Source of the DNA: Astropecten irregularis
Taxonomy: Eukaryota > Echinodermata > Asteroidea > Paxillosida > Astropectinidae
Length of the DNA stretch: 64,000 nt
NCBI GenBank assembly: GCA_963971285.1
Contig: OZ020248.1
Span: 7,564,001-7,628,000 of the forward strand
Direction of reading: 5' to 3'
Positions within the stretch are counted from its first letter, which is position 1; each line of letters starts with the position of its first letter. Below are positions 21,970 through 34,799 of the stretch, one piece after another. The translations under genes were made by a program, and so were the position numbers. The notes below the pieces were generated by a model, which was given only the letters and a program-made list of their open reading frames with translations, was not told the DNA's origin and made no database searches.

Positions 21970-24900
21970 AACTCTAGCGTAAAAAAGTGTCTCATAGTCT
22001 AAGTGTAGTTTTAATGCGTCCTGCTCGGAGGCCTTCACGCATAGCGTGTGGTGCTATACTTGGATATTCGGCCCTAAACATGACTTTGGAATTTGTCACA
22101 GTCCATATTTTCCTGTACAGTACATTTTGGGCTACATGTCTTGCAAGTTTCAAGTCGATTGCCTCAGTATTCAGGGAGAAATTTCTAACTCTAGCGTCGA
22201 AAAAGAGTCCCATAGTCTAAGTGCAGTTTTAATGCGGCTTGCTCGGCGGCCTTCTCGCATAGCGTGTGGTGCTATACCTGGATTTTCGGCCATGAACATG
22301 ACTTTGGAATTTGGCACAGCCCATATTTCCCTGTAGAGTACATTTTGGGCTACATGTCTTGCAAGTTTCAAGTCGATTGCCTCAGTATTTAGGGAGAATT
22401 TTCCAACTCTAGCGTCGAAAAAGAGTCTCATAGTCTAAGTGCAGTTTTAATGCGGCTTGCTCGGCGGCCTTCTCGCATACCGTGTGGTGCTATACGTGGA
22501 TTTTCGGCCATGAACATGACTTTGGAATTTGACACAGCCCATATTTCCCTGTAGAGTTCATCTGGGGCTACATGTCCTGCAAGTTTTTTTGTCGATTGCC
22601 TCAGTATTCAGGGAGAAATTTCCAACTCTAGCGTCAAAAAGTGTCTCATAGTCTAAGTGCAGTTTTAATGCGTCCTGCTCGGAGGCCTTCACGCATAGCG
22701 TGTGGTGCTATACTTGTATATTCGGCCCTAAACATGACTTTGGAATTTGTCACAGTCCATATTTTCCTGTACAGTACATTTTGGGCTACATGTCTTGCAA
22801 GTTTCAAGTCGATTGCCTCAGTATTCAGGGAGAAATGTCTAACTCTAGCGTCGAAAAAGAGTCCCATAGTCTAAGTGCAGTTTTAATGCGGCTTGCTCGG
22901 CGGCCTTCTCGCATAGCGTGTGGTGCTATACCTGGATTTTCGGCCATGAACATGACTTTGGAATTTGGCACAGCCCATATTTTCCTGTAGAGTACATTTT
23001 GGGCTACATGTCTTGCAAGTTTCAAGTCGATTGCCTCAGTATTTAGGGAGAATTTTCCAACTCTAGCGTCGAAAAAGAGTCTCATAGTCTAAGTGCAGTT
23101 TTAATGCGGCTTGCTCGGCGGCCTTCTCGCATACCGTGTGGTGCTATACGTGGATTTTCGGCCATGAACATGACTTTGGAATTTGACACAGCCCATATTT
23201 CCCTGTAGAGTTCATCTGGGGCTACATGTCCTGCAAGTTTTTTTGTCGATTGCCTCAGTATTCAGGGAGAAATTTCCAACTCTAGCGTCAAAAAGTGTCT
23301 CATAGTCTAAGTGCAGTTTTAATGCGTCCTGCTCGGAGGCCTTCACGCATAGCGTGTGGTGCTATACTTGGATATTCGGCCCTAAACATGACTTTGGAAT
23401 TTGTCACAGTCCATATTTTCCTGTAGAGTTCATCTGGGGCTACATGTCCTACAAGTTTTTTTGTCGATTGCCTCAGTATTCAGGGAGAAATTTCCAACTC
23501 TAGCGTCAAAAAGTGTCTCATAGTCTAAGTGCAGTTTTAATGCGTCCTGCTCGGAGGCCTTCACGCATAGCGTGTGGTGCTATACTTGTATATTCGGCCC
23601 TAAACATGACTTTGGAATTTGTCACAGTCCATATTTTCCTGTACAGTACATTTTGGGCTACATGTCTTGCAAGTTTCAAGTCGATTGCCTCAGTATTCAG
23701 GGAGAAATGTCTAACTCTAGCGTCGAAAAAGAGTCCCATAGTCTAAGTGCAGTTTTAATGCGGCTTGCTCGGCGGCCTTCTCGCATAGCGTGTGGTGCTA
23801 TACTTGGATATTCGGCCCTAAACATGACTTTGGAATTTGTCACAGTCCATATTTTCCTGTAGAGTTCATCTGGGGCTACATGTCCTACAAGTTTTTTTGT
23901 CGATTGCCTCAGTATTCAGGGAGAAATTTCCAACTCTAGCGTCAAAAAGTGTCTCATAGTCTAAGTGCAGTTTTAATGCGTCCTGCTCGGAGGCCTTCAC
24001 GCATAGCGTGTGGTGCTATACTTGTATATTCGGCCCTAAACATGACTTTGGAATTTGTCACAGTCCATATTTTCCTGTACAGTACATTTTGGGCTACATG
24101 TCTTGCAAGTTTCAAGTCGATTGCCTCAGTATTCAGGGAGAAATGTCTAACTCTAGCGTCGAAAAAGAGTCCCATAGTCTAAGTGCAGTTTTAATGCGGC
24201 TTGCTCGGCGGCCTTCTCGCATAGCGTGTGGTGCTATACCTGGATTTTCGGCCATGAACATGACTTTGGAATTTGGCACAGCCCATATTTTCCTGTAGAG
24301 TACATTTTGGGCTACATGTCTTGCAAGTTTCAAGTCGATTGCCTCAGTATTTAGGGAGAATTTTCCAACTCTAGCGTCGAAAAAGAGTCTCATAGTCTAA
24401 GTGCAGTTTTAATGCGGCTTGCTCGGCGGCCTTCTCGCATACCGTGTGGTGCTATACGTGGATTTTCGGCCATGAACATGACTTTGGAATTTGACACAGC
24501 CCATATTTCCCTGTAGAGTTCATCTGGGGCTACATGTCCTGCAAGTTTTTTTGTCGATTGCCTCAGTATTCAGGGAGAAATTTCCAACTCTAGCGTCAAA
24601 AAGTGTCTCATAGTCTAAGTGCAGTTTTAATGCGTCCTGCTCGGAGGCCTTCACGCATAGCGTGTGGTGCTATACTTGGATATTCGGCCCTAAACATGAC
24701 TTTGGAATTTGTCACAGTCCATATTTTCCTGTACAGTACATTTTGGGCTACATGTCTTGCAAGTTTCAAGTCGATTGCCTCAGTATTCAGGGAGAAATTT
24801 CCAACTCTAGCGTAAAAAAGTGTCTCATAGTCTAAGTGTAGTTTTAATGCGTCCTGCTCGGAGGCCTTCACGCATAGCGTGTGGTGCTATACTTGGATAT

Positions 24901-26100
24901 TCGGCCCTAAACATGACTTTGGAATTTGTCACAGTCCATATTTTCCTGTACAGTACATTTTGGGCTACATGTCTTGCAAGTTTCAAGTCGATTGCCTCAG
25001 TATTCAGGGAGAAATTTCTAACTCTAGCGTCGAAAAAGAGTCCCATAGTCTAAGTGCAGTTTTAATGCGGCTTGCTCGGCGGCCTTCTCGCATAGCGTGT
25101 GGTGCTATACCTGGATTTTCGGCCATGAACATGACTTTGGAATTTGGCACAGCCCATATTTCCCTGTAGAGTACATTTTGGGCTACATGTCTTGCAAGTT
25201 TCAAGTCGATTGCCTCAGTATTTAGGGAGAATTTTCCAACTCTAGCGTCGAAAAAGAGTCTCATAGTCTAAGTGCAGTTTTAATGCGGCTTGCTCGGCGG
25301 CCTTCTCGCATACCGTGTGGTGCTATACGTGGATTTTCGGCCATGAACATGACTTTGGAATTTGACACAGCCCATATTTCCCTGTAGAGTTCATCTGGGG
25401 CTACATGTCCTGCAAGTTTTTTTGTCGATTGCCTCAGTATTCAGGGAGAAATTTCCAACTCTAGCGTCAAAAAGTGTCTCATAGTCTAAGTGCAGTTTTA
25501 ATGCGTCCTGCTCGGAGGCCTTCACGCATAGCGTGTGGTGCTATACTTGTATATTCGGCCCTAAACATGACTTTGGAATTTGTCACAGTCCATATTTTCC
25601 TGTACAGTACATTTTGGGCTACATGTCTTGCAAGTTTCAAGTCGATTGCCTCAGTATTCAGGGAGAAATGTCTAACTCTAGCGTCGAAAAAGAGTCCCAT
25701 AGTCTAAGTGCAGTTTTAATGCGGCTTGCTCGGCGGCCTTCTCGCATAGCGTGTGGTGCTATACCTGGATTTTCGGCCATGAACATGACTTTGGAATTTG
25801 GCACAGCCCATATTTTCCTGTAGAGTACATTTTGGGCTACATGTCTTGCAAGTTTCAAGTCGATTGCCTCAGTATTTAGGGAGAATTTTCCAACTCTAGC
25901 GTCGAAAAAGAGTCTCATAGTCTAAGTGCAGTTTTAATGCGGCTTGCTCGGCGGCCTTCTCGCATACCGTGTGGTGCTATACGTGGATTTTCGGCCATGA
26001 ACATGACTTTGGAATTTGACACAGCCCATATTTCCCTGTAGAGTTCATCTGGGGCTACATGTCCTGCAAGTCGATTGCCTCAGTATTCAGGGAGAAATTT
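21970..26100. repeat. Internal 13-monomer expansion (2,833 bp) in copy 1
   Basis: The segment 21.97-23.3 kb is repeated at 24.80-26.1 kb, 2,833 bp on. The shared private variant is GCGTAAAAAAGTG followed by AAGTGTAGTTTTAATG (about 21.98 and 24.81 kb). Between them, two- and six-monomer repeats of the TTGTATATTCGG monomer (about 22.71, 23.58 and 24.02 kb, then 25.54 kb) show nested local duplications. The downstream copy of the larger segment lacks this expansion. Confidence 0.75.
26069..26073. repeat. 8-bp deletion removing the T-tract in one monomer
   Basis: The sequence reads GTCCTGCAAGTCGATTGCC, where the sister monomers have GTCCTGCAAG, a T7 run and GTCGATTGCC. The loss is eight bases and explains why the copy-to-copy offset changes from 4,567 to 4,575 bp here. 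The partner monomer in copy 2 (about 30.63-30.65 kb) keeps the tract, so the deletion followed the duplication. Confidence 0.85.
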
Positions 26101-28259
26101 CCAACTCTAGCGTCAAAAAGTGTCTCATAGTCTAAGTGCAGTTTTAATGCGTCCTGCTCGGAGGCCTTCACGCATAGCGTGTGGTGCTATACTTGGATAT
26201 TCGGCCCTAAACATGACTTTGGAATTTGTCACAGTCCATATTTTCCTGTACAGTACATTTTGGGCTACATGTCTTGCAAGTTTCAAGTCGATTGCCTCAG
26301 TATTCAGGGAGAAATTTCTAACTCTAGCGTCGAAAAAGAGTCCCATAGTCTAAGTGCAGTTTTAATGCGGCTTGCTCGGCGGCCTTCTCGCATAGCGTGT
26401 GGTGCTATACCTGGATTTTCGGCCATGAACATGACTTTGGAATTTGGCACAGCCCATATTTCCCTGTAGAGTACATTTTGGGCTACATGTCTTGCAAGTT
26501 TCAAGTCGATTGCCTCAGTATTCATTGAGAAATTTCCAACTCTAGCGTCAAAAAGTGTCTCATAGTCTAAGTGCAGTTTTAATGCGTCCTGCTCGGAGGC
26601 CTTCTCGCATACCGTGTGGTGCTATACCTGGATTTTCGGCCATGAACATGACTTTGGAATTTGACACAGCCCATATTTCCCTGTAGAGTTCATCTGGGGC
26701 TACATGTCCTGCAAGTTTTTTTGTCGATTGCCTCAGTATTCAGGGACAAATTTCCAACTCTAGCGTCAAAAAGTGTCTCATAGTCTAAGTGCAGTTTAAA
26801 TGCGGCCCGCTCGGCGGCCTTATGGCATAGCGTGTGGTGCTATACGTGGATTGTCGGCCATGAACATGACTTTGGAATTTGGCACATCCCATATTTCCCT
26901 GTAGAGTTCATCTGGGGCTACATGTCGTGTAAGTTTCAAGTCGATTGCCTCAGTATTTAGGGAGAATTTTCCAACTCTAGCGTCGAAAAGTGTCTCATAG
27001 TCTAAGTGCAGTTTAAATGCGGCCTGCTCGGCGGCCTTATGGCATACCGTGTGGTGCTATACCTGGATTTTCGGCCATGAACATGACTTTGGAATTTGAC
27101 ACAGCCCATATTTCCCTGTAGAGTTCATCTAGGGCTACATGTCCTGCAAGTTTTTTTTGTCGATTGCCTCAGTATTCAGGGAGAAATTTCCAACTCTAGC
27201 GTAAAAAAGTGTCTCATAGTCTAAGTGCAGTTTTAATGCGTCCTGCTCGGAGGCCTTCACGCATAGCGTGTGGTGCTTTACTTGCATTTTCGGACCTAAA
27301 CATGACTTTGAAATTTGTCACAGTCCATATTTTCCTGTACAGTACATTTTGGGCTACATGTCTTGCAAGTTTCAAGTCGATTGCCTCAGTATTCAGGGAG
27401 AAATTTCCAACTCTAGCGTCGAAAAAGAGGCTCATAGTCTAAGTGCAGTTTTAATGCGGCTTGCTCGGCGGCCTTCTCGCATAGCGTGTGGTGCTATACC
27501 TGGATTTTCGGCCATGAACATGACTTTGGAATTTGGCACAGCCCATATTTCCCTGTAGAGTTTATCTGGGGCTACATGTCGTGTAAGTTTCAAGTCGATT
27601 GCCTCAGTATTCAGGGAAAAATTTCCAACTCTAGCGTCAAAAAGTGTCTCATAGTCTAAGTGCAGTTTAAATGCGGCCTGCTCGGCGGCCTTATGGCATA
27701 GCGTGTGGTGCTATACGTGGATTGTCGGCCATGAACATGACTTTGGAATTTGGCACAGCCCATATTTCCCTGTAGAGTAAATCTGGGGCTACATGTCGTG
27801 CAAGTTTCAAGTCGATTGCCTCGGTATTTAGGGAGAATTTTCCAACTCTAGCGTCGAAAAAGAGTCTCATAGTCTAAGTGCAGTTTTAATGCGGCTTGCT
27901 CGGCGGCCTTCTCGCATACCGTGTGGTGCTATACGTGGATTTTCGGCCATGAACATGACTTTGGAATTTGACACAGCCCATATTTCCCTGTAGAGTTCAT
28001 CTGGGGCTACATGTCCTGCAAGTTTTTTTGTCGATTGCCTCAGTATTCAGGGAGAAATTTCCAACTCTAGCGTCAAAAAGTGTCTCATAGTCTAAGTGCA
28101 GTTTTAATGCGTCCTGCTCGGAGGCCTTCACGCATAGCGTGTGGTGCTATACTTGGATATTCGGCCCTAAACATGACTTTGGAATTTGTCACAGTCCATA
28201 TTTCCCTGTAGAGTTCATCTGGGGCTACATGTCTTGCAAGTTTCAAGTCGATTGCCTCA

Positions 28260-31200
28260 GTATTCAGGGACAAATTTCCAACTCTAGCGTCAAAAGGTGT
28301 CTCATAGTCTAAGTGCAGTTTAAATGCGGCCCGCTCGGCGGCCTTATGGCATAGCGTGTGGTGCTATACGTGGATTGTCGGCCATGAACATGACTTTGGA
28401 ATTTGGCACAGCCCATATTTCCCTGTAGAGTTCATCTGGGGCTACATGTCGTGTAAGTTTCAAGTCGATTGCCTCAGTATTTAGGGAGAATTTTCCAACT
28501 CTAGCGTCGAAAAGTGTCTCATAGTCTAAGTGCAGTTTAAATGCGGCCTGCTCGGCGGCCTTATTGCATACCGTGTGGTGCTATACCTGGATTTTCGGCC
28601 ATGAACATGACTTTGGAATTTGACACAGCCCATATTTCCCTGTAGAGTTCATCTAGGGCTACATGTCCTGCAAGTTTTTTTTGTCGATTGCCTCAGTATT
28701 CAGGGAGAAATTTCCAACTCTAGCGTAAAAAAGTGTCTCATAGTCTAAGTGCAGTTTTAATGCGTCCTGCTCGGAGGCCTTCACGCATAGCGTGTGGTGC
28801 TTTACTTGCATTTTCGGACCTAAACATGACTTTGAAATTTGTCACAGTCCATATTTTCCTGTACAGTACATTTTGGGCTACATGTCTTGCAAGTTTCAAG
28901 TCGATTGCCTCAGTATTCAGGGAGAAATTTCCAACTCTAGCGTCGAAAAAGAGGCTCATAGTCTAAGTGCAGTTTTAATGCGGCTTGCTCGGCGGCCTTC
29001 TCGCATAGCGTGTGGTGCTATACCTGGATTTTCGGCCATGAACATGACTTTGGAATTTGGCACAGCCCATATTTCCCTGTAGAGTAAATCTGGGGCTACA
29101 TGTCGTGCAAGTTTCAGGTCGATTGCCTCGGTATTTAGGGAGAATTTACCAACTCTAGCGTCGAAAAAGAGTCTCATAGTCTAAGTGCAGTTTTAATGCG
29201 GCTTGCTCGGCGGCCTTCTCGCATACCGTGTGGTGCTATACGTGGATTTTCGGCCATGAACATGACTTTGGAATTTGACACAGCCCATATTTCCCTGTAG
29301 AGTTCATCTGGGGCTACATGTCCTGCAAGTTTTTTTGTCGATTGCCTCAGTATTCAGGGAGAAATTTCCAACTCTAGCGTAAAAAAGTGTCTCATAGTCT
29401 AAGTGCAGTTTTAATGCGTCCTGCTCGGAGGCCTTCACGCATAGCGTGTGGTGCTATACTTGGATATTCGGCCCTAAACATGACTTTGGAATTTGTCACA
29501 GTCCATATTTTCCTGTACAGTACATTTTGGGCTACATGTCTTGCAAGTTTCAAGTCGATTGCCTCAGTATTCAGGGAGAAATTTCTAACTCTAGCGTCGA
29601 AAAAGAGTCCCATAGTCTAAGTGCAGTTTTAATGCGGCTTGCTCGGCGGCCTTCTCGCATAGCGTGTGGTGCTATACCTGGATTTTCGGCCATGAACATG
29701 ACTTTGGAATTTGGCACAGCCCATATTTCCCTGTAGAGTACATTTTGGGCTACATGTCTTGCAAGTTTCAAGTCGATTGCCTCAGTATTTAGGGAGAATT
29801 TTCCAACTCTAGCGTCGAAAAAGAGTCTCATAGTCTAAGTGCAGTTTTAATGCGGCTTGCTCGGCGGCCTTCTCGCATACCGTGTGGTGCTATACGTGGA
29901 TTTTCGGCCATGAACATGACTTTGGAATTTGACACAGCCCATATTTCCCTGTAGAGTTCATCTGGGGCTACATGTCCTGCAAGTTTTTTTGTCGATTGCC
30001 TCAGTATTCAGGGAGAAATTTCCAACTCTAGCGTCAAAAAGTGTCTCATAGTCTAAGTGCAGTTTTAATGCGTCCTGCTCGGAGGCCTTCACGCATAGCG
30101 TGTGGTGCTATACTTGTATATTCGGCCCTAAACATGACTTTGGAATTTGTCACAGTCCATATTTTCCTGTACAGTACATTTTGGGCTACATGTCTTGCAA
30201 GTTTCAAGTCGATTGCCTCAGTATTCAGGGAGAAATGTCTAACTCTAGCGTCGAAAAAGAGTCCCATAGTCTAAGTGCAGTTTTAATGCGGCTTGCTCGG
30301 CGGCCTTCTCGCATAGCGTGTGGTGCTATACCTGGATTTTCGGCCATGAACATGACTTTGGAATTTGGCACAGCCCATATTTTCCTGTAGAGTACATTTT
30401 GGGCTACATGTCTTGCAAGTTTCAAGTCGATTGCCTCAGTATTTAGGGAGAATTTTCCAACTCTAGCGTCGAAAAAGAGTCTCATAGTCTAAGTGCAGTT
30501 TTAATGCGGCTTGCTCGGCGGCCTTCTCGCATACCGTGTGGTGCTATACGTGGATTTTCGGCCATGAACATGACTTTGGAATTTGACACAGCCCATATTT
30601 CCCTGTAGAGTTCATCTGGGGCTACATGTCCTGCAAGTTTTTTTGTCGATTGCCTCAGTATTCAGGGAGAAATTTCCAACTCTAGCGTCAAAAAGTGTCT
30701 CATAGTCTAAGTGCAGTTTTAATGCGTCCTGCTCGGAGGCCTTCACGCATAGCGTGTGGTGCTATACTTGGATATTCGGCCCTAAACATGACTTTGGAAT
30801 TTGTCACAGTCCATATTTTCCTGTACAGTACATTTTGGGCTACATGTCTTGCAAGTTTCAAGTCGATTGCCTCAGTATTCAGGGAGAAATTTCTAACTCT
30901 AGCGTCGAAAAAGAGTCCCATAGTCTAAGTGCAGTTTTAATGCGGCTTGCTCGGCGGCCTTCTCGCATAGCGTGTGGTGCTATACCTGGATTTTCGGCCA
31001 TGAACATGACTTTGGAATTTGGCACAGCCCATATTTCCCTGTAGAGTACATTTTGGGCTACATGTCTTGCAAGTTTCAAGTCGATTGCCTCAGTATTCAT
31101 TGAGAAATTTCCAACTCTAGCGTCAAAAAGTGTCTCATAGTCTAAGTGCAGTTTTAATGCGTCCTGCTCGGAGGCCTTCTCGCATACCGTGTGGTGCTAT

Positions 31201-32775
31201 ACCTGGATTTTCGGCCATGAACATGACTTTGGAATTTGACACAGCCCATATTTCCCTGTAGAGTTCATCTGGGGCTACATGTCCTGCAAGTTTTTTTGTC
31301 GATTGCCTCAGTATTCAGGGACAAATTTCCAACTCTAGCGTCAAAAAGTGTCTCATAGTCTAAGTGCAGTTTAAATGCGGCCCGCTCGGCGGCCTTATGG
31401 CATAGCGTGTGGTGCTATACGTGGATTGTCGGCCATGAACATGACTTTGGAATTTGGCACATCCCATATTTCCCTGTAGAGTTCATCTGGGGCTACATGT
31501 CGTGTAAGTTTCAAGTCGATTGCCTCAGTATTTAGGGAGAATTTTCCAACTCTAGCGTCGAAAAGTGTCTCATAGTCTAAGTGCAGTTTAAATGCGGCCT
31601 GCTCGGCGGCCTTATGGCATACCGTGTGGTGCTATACCTGGATTTTCGGCCATGAACATGACTTTGGAATTTGACACAGCCCATATTTCCCTGTAGAGTT
31701 CATCTAGGGCTACATGTCCTGCAAGTTTTTTTTGTCGATTGCCTCAGTATTCAGGGAGAAATTTCCAACTCTAGCGTAAAAAAGTGTCTCATAGTCTAAG
31801 TGCAGTTTTAATGCGTCCTGCTCGGAGGCCTTCACGCATAGCGTGTGGTGCTTTACTTGCATTTTCGGACCTAAACATGACTTTGAAATTTGTCACAGTC
31901 CATATTTTCCTGTACAGTACATTTTGGGCTACATGTCTTGCAAGTTTCAAGTCGATTGCCTCAGTATTCAGGGAGAAATTTCCAACTCTAGCGTCGAAAA
32001 AGAGGCTCATAGTCTAAGTGCAGTTTTAATGCGGCTTGCTCGGCGGCCTTCTCGCATAGCGTGTGGTGCTATACCTGGATTTTCGGCCATGAACATGACT
32101 TTGGAATTTGGCACAGCCCATATTTCCCTGTAGAGTTTATCTGGGGCTACATGTCGTGTAAGTTTCAAGTCGATTGCCTCAGTATTCAGGGAAAAATTTC
32201 CAACTCTAGCGTCAAAAAGTGTCTCATAGTCTAAGTGCAGTTTAAATGCGGCCTGCTCGGCGGCCTTATGGCATAGCGTGTGGTGCTATACGTGGATTGT
32301 CGGCCATGAACATGACTTTGGAATTTGGCACAGCCCATATTTCCCTGTAGAGTAAATCTGGGGCTACATGTCGTGCAAGTTTCAAGTCGATTGCCTCGGT
32401 ATTTAGGGAGAATTTTCCAACTCTAGCGTCGAAAAAGAGTCTCATAGTCTAAGTGCAGTTTTAATGCGGCTTGCTCGGCGGCCTTCTCGCATACCGTGTG
32501 GTGCTATACGTGGATTTTCGGCCATGAACATGACTTTGGAATTTGACACAGCCCATATTTCCCTGTAGAGTTCATCTGGGGCTACATGTCCTGCAAGTTT
32601 TTTTGTCGATTGCCTCAGTATTCAGGGAGAAATTTCCAACTCTAGCGTCAAAAAGTGTCTCATAGTCTAAGTGCAGTTTTAATGCGTCCTGCTCGGAGGC
32701 CTTCACGCATAGCGTGTGGTGCTATACTTGGATATTCGGCCCTAAACATGACTTTGGAATTTGTCACAGTCCATA
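28260..32775. repeat. Segmental duplication copy 2 (4.5 kb)
   Basis: The block reproduces 20.86-23.3 kb and then 26.1-28.2 kb of copy 1 in the same order and orientation, without the 13-monomer interior. Its left border at about 28.20-28.26 kb is a hybrid monomer. That monomer begins as a TTGGATATTCGGCCC / GTCACAGTCC unit, but continues TTTCCCTGTAGAGTTCATC instead of TTTTCCTGTACAGTACATT, and then enters the GACAAATTTCC type. Confidence 0.8.
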
Positions 32776-33863
32776 TTTTCCTGTACAGTACATTTTGGGC
32801 TACATGTCTTGCAAGTTTCAAGTCGATTGCCTCAGTATTCAGGGAGAAATTTCTAACTCTAGCGTCGAAAAAGAGTCCCATAGTCTAAGTGCAGTTTTAA
32901 TGCGGCTTGCTCGGCGGCCTTCTCGCATAGCGTGTGGTGCTATACCTGGATTTTCGGCCATGAACATGACTTCTGAATTTGGCACAGCCCATATTTCCCT
33001 GTAGAGTACATTTTGGGCTACATGTCTTGCAAGTTTCAAGTCGATTGCCTCAGTATTCAGGGAGAAATTTCCAACTCTAGCGTCAAAAAGTGTCTCATAG
33101 TCTAAGTGCAGTTTTAATGCGTCCTGCTCGGAGGCCTTCTCGCATACCGTGTGGTGCTATACCTGGATTTTCGGCCATGAACATGACTTTGGAATTTGAC
33201 ACAGCCCATATTTCCCTGTAGAGTTCATCTGGGGCTACATGTCCTGCAAGTTTTTTTGTCGATTGCCTCAGTATTCAGGGACAAATTTCCAACTCTAGCG
33301 TCAAAAAGTGTCTCATAGTCTAAGTGCAGTTTAAATGCGGCCCGCTCGGCGGCCTTATGGCATAGCGTGTGGTGCTATACGTGGATTGTCGGCCATGAAC
33401 ATGACTTTGGAATTTGGCACAGCCCATATTTCCCTGTAGAGTTCATCTGGGGCTACATGTCGTGTAAGTTTCAAGTCGATTGCCTCAGTATTTAGGGAGA
33501 ATTTTCCAACTCTAGCGTCGAAAAGTGTCTTATAGTCTAAGTGCAGTTTAAATGCGGCCTGCTCGGCGGCCTTATGGCATACCGTGTGGTGCTATACCTG
33601 GATTTTCGGCCATGAACATGACTTTGGAATTTGACACAGCCCATATTTCCCTGTAGAGTTCATCTAGGGCTACATGTCCTGCAAGTTTTTTTTGTCGATT
33701 GCCTCAGTATTCAGGGAGAAATTTCCAACTCTAGCGTCAAAAAGTGTCTCATAGTCTAAGTGCAGTTTTAATGCGTCCTGCTCGGAGGCCTTCACGCATA
33801 GCGTGTGGTGCTATACTTGGATATTCGGCCCTAAACATGACTTTGGAATTTGTCACAGTCCAT

Positions 33864-33870
33864 AATTATT
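33864..33870. repeat. 4-bp insertion in one monomer (CATAATTATTTTCC)
   Basis: Sister monomers read GTCCATATTTTCCTG; this one reads GTCCATAATTATTTTCCTG. The insertion is private to this copy and changes the local five-monomer spacing from 1,089 to 1,093 bp. It makes a convenient single-copy tag in an otherwise highly repeated region. Confidence 0.85.
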
Positions 33871-34509
33871 TTCCTGTACAGTACATTTTGGGCTACATGT
33901 CTTGCAAGTTTCAAGTCGATTGCCTCAGTATTCAGGGAGAAATTTCTAACTCTAGCGTCGAAAAAGAGTCCCATAGTCTAAGTGCAGTTTTAATGCGGCT
34001 TGCTCGGCGGCCTTCTCGCATAGCGTGTGGTGCTATACCTGGATTTTCGGCCATGAACATGACTTTGGAATTTGGCACAGCCCATATTTCCCTGTAGAGT
34101 ACATTTTGGGCTACATGTCTTGCAAGTTTCAAGTCGATTGCCTCAGTATTCAGGGAGAAATTTCCAACTCTAGCGTCAAAAAGTGTCTCATAGTCTAAGT
34201 GCAGTTTTAATGCGTCCTGCTCGGAGGCCTTCTCGCATACCGTGTGGTGCTATACCTGGATTTTCGGCCATGAACATGACTTTGGAATTTGACACAGCCC
34301 ATATTTCCCTGTAGAGTTCATCTGGGGCTACATGTCCTGCAAGTTTTTTTGTCGATTGCCTCAGTATTCAGGGACAAATTTCCAACTCTAGCGTCAAAAA
34401 GTGTCTCATAGTCTAAGTGCAGTTTAAATGCGGCCCGCTCGGCGGCCTTATGGCATAGCGTGTGGTGCTATACGTGGATTGTCGGCCATGAACATGACTT
34501 TGGAATTTG

Positions 34510-34690
34510 GCAGAGCCAATACTTTCCTGTAGAGTACATGTGGGGCTACATGTCGTGAGAGTTTCAAGTCGATTGCATCAGTATTCAGGGAGAAATATCC
34601 AACTCTAGCGTCAAAAAGTCACTCATAGTCTAAGTGCAGTTTTAATGCGGCCTGCTCGGCGGCCTTCTCTCATAGCGTGTGGTGCTATAC
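34510..34690. repeat. GTGAGAGTTT monomer patch replacing part of a 5-mer HOR
   Basis: The block 33.74-34.50 kb copies 32.66-33.41 kb. It then switches to a CAGAGCCAATAC / GTGAGAGTTTCAAG / GAAATATCC monomer typical of zones 2 and 4, before rejoining a zone 3 monomer near 34.69 kb. The total HOR length stays at five monomers. The pattern suggests a replacement, by gene-conversion-like transfer or paired crossovers, more than an insertion. Confidence 0.6.
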
Positions 34691-34799
34691 TTGGATTTTT
34701 GGCCATGAACATGACTTTGGAATTTGACACAGCCCATATTTCCCTGTAGAGTTCATCTAGGGCTACATGTCCTGCAAGTTTTTTTTGTCGATTGCCTCA

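Larger units (their letters stand above)
20860..28200. repeat. Segmental duplication copy 1 (7.34 kb, ~34 monomers)
   Basis: This block is matched by 28,260-32,775. In the left part (20.86-23.3 kb) the partner lies 7,400 bp downstream; the rare CAAAAGGTG at about 20.89 kb recurs at about 28.29 kb, and GAATTTACC and TTTCAGGTCG also recur. In the right part (26.1-28.2 kb) the partner lies 4,575 bp downstream; CATTGAGAAATTT (about 26.52 and 31.10 kb) and GGCACATCCC (about 26.88 and 31.45 kb) are shared. The offset changes because this copy has about 2.8 kb (13 monomers) more in its interior. Confidence 0.8.

Noticed and set aside
18721-26353. Families of repeated 61-105 codon open reading frames on both strands
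   Set aside because: They recur once per monomer or HOR and overlap each other on opposite strands. They end where the 217/218 bp period shifts the frame. Similarity between copies is explained by DNA repeat identity, not protein conservation.
28200-28265. Possible inversion breakpoint
   Set aside because: Sequence on both sides reads in the same monomer orientation; the change is of monomer type only.
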